From assembly GCF_000144645.1 (NCBI RefSeq), contig NC_014377.1, positions 1,364,001 to 1,428,000 on the forward strand: a DNA stretch of 64,000 bases, given 5' to 3'. The DNA is from Thermosediminibacter oceani DSM 16646 (GTDB lineage: Bacteria; Bacillota; Thermosediminibacteria; Thermosediminibacterales; Thermosediminibacteraceae). A model generated the notes under the pieces. That model was not told the origin of the DNA. It ran no database searches and saw nothing but the letters and a program-made list of their open reading frames with translations. Position numbers and translations under genes: made by a program. Every line of letters begins with the position of its first letter. Position 1 is the first letter of the stretch. This document shows, piece after piece, positions 63,233-64,000 of the stretch.

Positions 63233-63508
63233 TTGTCCCACTTAAAAACCTTTTTTACAACTTTTTTAATGGTATTTCTAGCCGAGCTGGGGGATAAGAC
63301 CCAGCTCACAACTCTTTTGATGGCTGCTCACAATGAATCTTTAAAAAGCGTCTTTTTGGGTGCATCGCTTGCTCTCATTGCAAGCAGTTTCATAGGCGTA
63401 TGCCTGGGTGGGTATATGTCCAGGTTCCTTCCGGAAAGCCTCATTCACTCTGCCGCGGGGATCAGCTTCATAATTATCGGAATATTACTCTTAGCTCAGA
63501 AGTTTTAA
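63233..63508 (+). CDS. Single-domain GDT1/UPF0016-like cation transporter half
   Basis: 91 aa with three membrane helices. The family motif E-x-G-D-(K/R)-(T/S) is present once, in FLAELGDKTQLTTLLMAA. Two-domain relatives (human TMEM165, yeast Gdt1, Vibrio MneA) carry Mn2+ or Ca2+ and have the motif twice. A one-domain protein must pair with itself or with another half; no second half is seen here. TTG start. Confidence 0.87.
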   Translation: MSHLKTFFTTFLMVFLAELGDKTQLTTLLMAAHNESLKSVFLGASLALIASSFIGVCLGGYMSRFLPESLIHSAAGISFIIIGILLLAQKF

Positions 63509-63523
63509 AAAAATAACCGGGTA

Positions 63524-63532
63524 TGCTATAAT
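63524..63532 (+). promoter_or_regulatory. Extended -10 promoter before the Na/Pi cotransporter gene
   Basis: TGCTATAAT, an extended -10 element; no good -35 is seen. 39 bases before the TTG start. Confidence 0.55.
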
Positions 63533-63570
63533 ATTTTCGGCAAATTACATTAAAGTAGAGGAGGGTGTTT

Positions 63571-64000
63571 TTGACTTTAGATAGTTCATTGACTTTAATT
63601 GGGGGCCTGGGGCTTTTCATCTATGGCATGAAGCTTATGGGAGAGGGACTGGAAAGGGCCGCAGGAGACAGGCTTAGGGCTATCCTGGAACTATTTACCA
63701 GAAACAGGATACTGGGAGTCCTGACGGGAACGCTGGTTACTTCTATCATCCAGAGCAGCAGCGCCACTACAGTAATGGTCATCGGCCTCGTCAACGCGGG
63801 ACTCATGGACCTCCTGCAGGCCATCGGTGTAATAATGGGCGCCAACATAGGTACCACCGTCACCGCCCAGCTCATAGCTTTTAGGCTCACTAAAGCTGCT
63901 CTCCCGGCAATAGGGGTGGGCACAGCGTTACATCTTTTCTCCAAAAGCAAAAAACAGAAATTCCTCGGTCAGGTAGTTCTGGGATTCGGCCTTTTGTTTT
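63571..64000 (+). CDS. Na/Pi cotransporter family protein, N-terminal part
   Basis: 143 codons are visible and the gene runs off the right edge. TTG start after GAGGAGGG. The first repeat of the NptA/PhoU-type cotransporter is seen: GGLGLFIYGMKLMGEGLERA, TGTLVTSIIQSSSATTVMV with the QSSSAT motif, and GVIMGANIGTTVTAQLIAF. It imports or exports phosphate with Na+; many bacterial members carry a C-terminal PhoU domain, which cannot be checked here. Confidence 0.93.
   Translation, partial: MTLDSSLTLIGGLGLFIYGMKLMGEGLERAAGDRLRAILELFTRNRILGVLTGTLVTSIIQSSSATTVMVIGLVNAGLMDLLQAIGVIMGANIGTTVTAQLIAFRLTKAALPAIGVGTALHLFSKSKKQKFLGQVVLGFGLLF

Noticed and set aside
63034-63309. Minus-strand frame with several cysteines opposite the small membrane proteins
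   Set aside because: It is antisense to two genes with good starts and has no ribosome site.

Overview
The window looks like a chromosomal segment of an anaerobic, spore-forming, probably thermophilic Firmicute (Thermoanaerobacterales/Thermosediminibacter-like; this is inference). The basis is T-box leaders, an L20-type leader, a SASP-like gene, ytxC, a PdaB-like deacetylase, sigma-54 PTS regulators and many TTG/GTG starts with strong GGAGG ribosome sites. No rRNA genes or CRISPR arrays were seen.

Layout. 1-9.7 kb: translation genes on the minus strand, namely pheST with a T-box, a SpoU methyltransferase, a KtrAB-like K+ system with two RCK subunits, infC-rpmI-rplT with its leader, thrS with a T-box, and a DUF445 membrane protein. 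9.8-13.9 kb: an IS1182-like element interrupted by an IS21-family element. 13.9-18.4 kb: ytxC and a seven-tRNA array that is split by a 2.8-kb tRNA-Leu-associated island. 18.4-22 kb: a SASP, hisC, a NifU-like scaffold and an intact copy of the IS1182-like element.

22-29.5 kb: a cobalamin salvage/uptake operon (btuF, btuC, cobU, pduX, cobD, cbiB, cobS, cobC) behind a cobalamin riboswitch; no btuD ATPase is present. 29.5-36.4 kb: PTS enzyme I, a small zinc-finger protein and an acetoin-dehydrogenase-type complex. 36.5-41.4 kb: a glucitol-type PTS operon with GutM, a SorC-family regulator and an unusual SAF-domain oxidoreductase. 41.5-51 kb: a fructose-6-phosphate aldolase-like transaldolase, L-lactate dehydrogenase, and a galactitol-type PTS operon with two zinc dehydrogenases. 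That operon is driven by a sigma-54 promoter and a LevR-like activator; its gatB is frameshifted.

51-64 kb: uvrC, an ArsR-family sensor, mobB and an alanine module (symporter, sigma-54 activator with an ACT domain, alanine dehydrogenase). A two-component system, a PdaB-like deacetylase, a 0.7-kb graveyard of duplicated gene fragments, a GDT1-like protein and the start of a Na/Pi cotransporter follow.

The most interesting structure is the IS1182-like family. Three insertion points (two elements and one residual end) all abut terminator-like hairpins. In the two complete cases the hairpin is duplicated on both sides. The two copies also differ by a clean inversion of the loop of an internal hairpin. 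The sequence additionally shows an AUU start for infC, a tRNA-array island, paired sigma-54 control circuits and a perfect TGTGA-N6-TCACA palindrome upstream of the glucitol operon.
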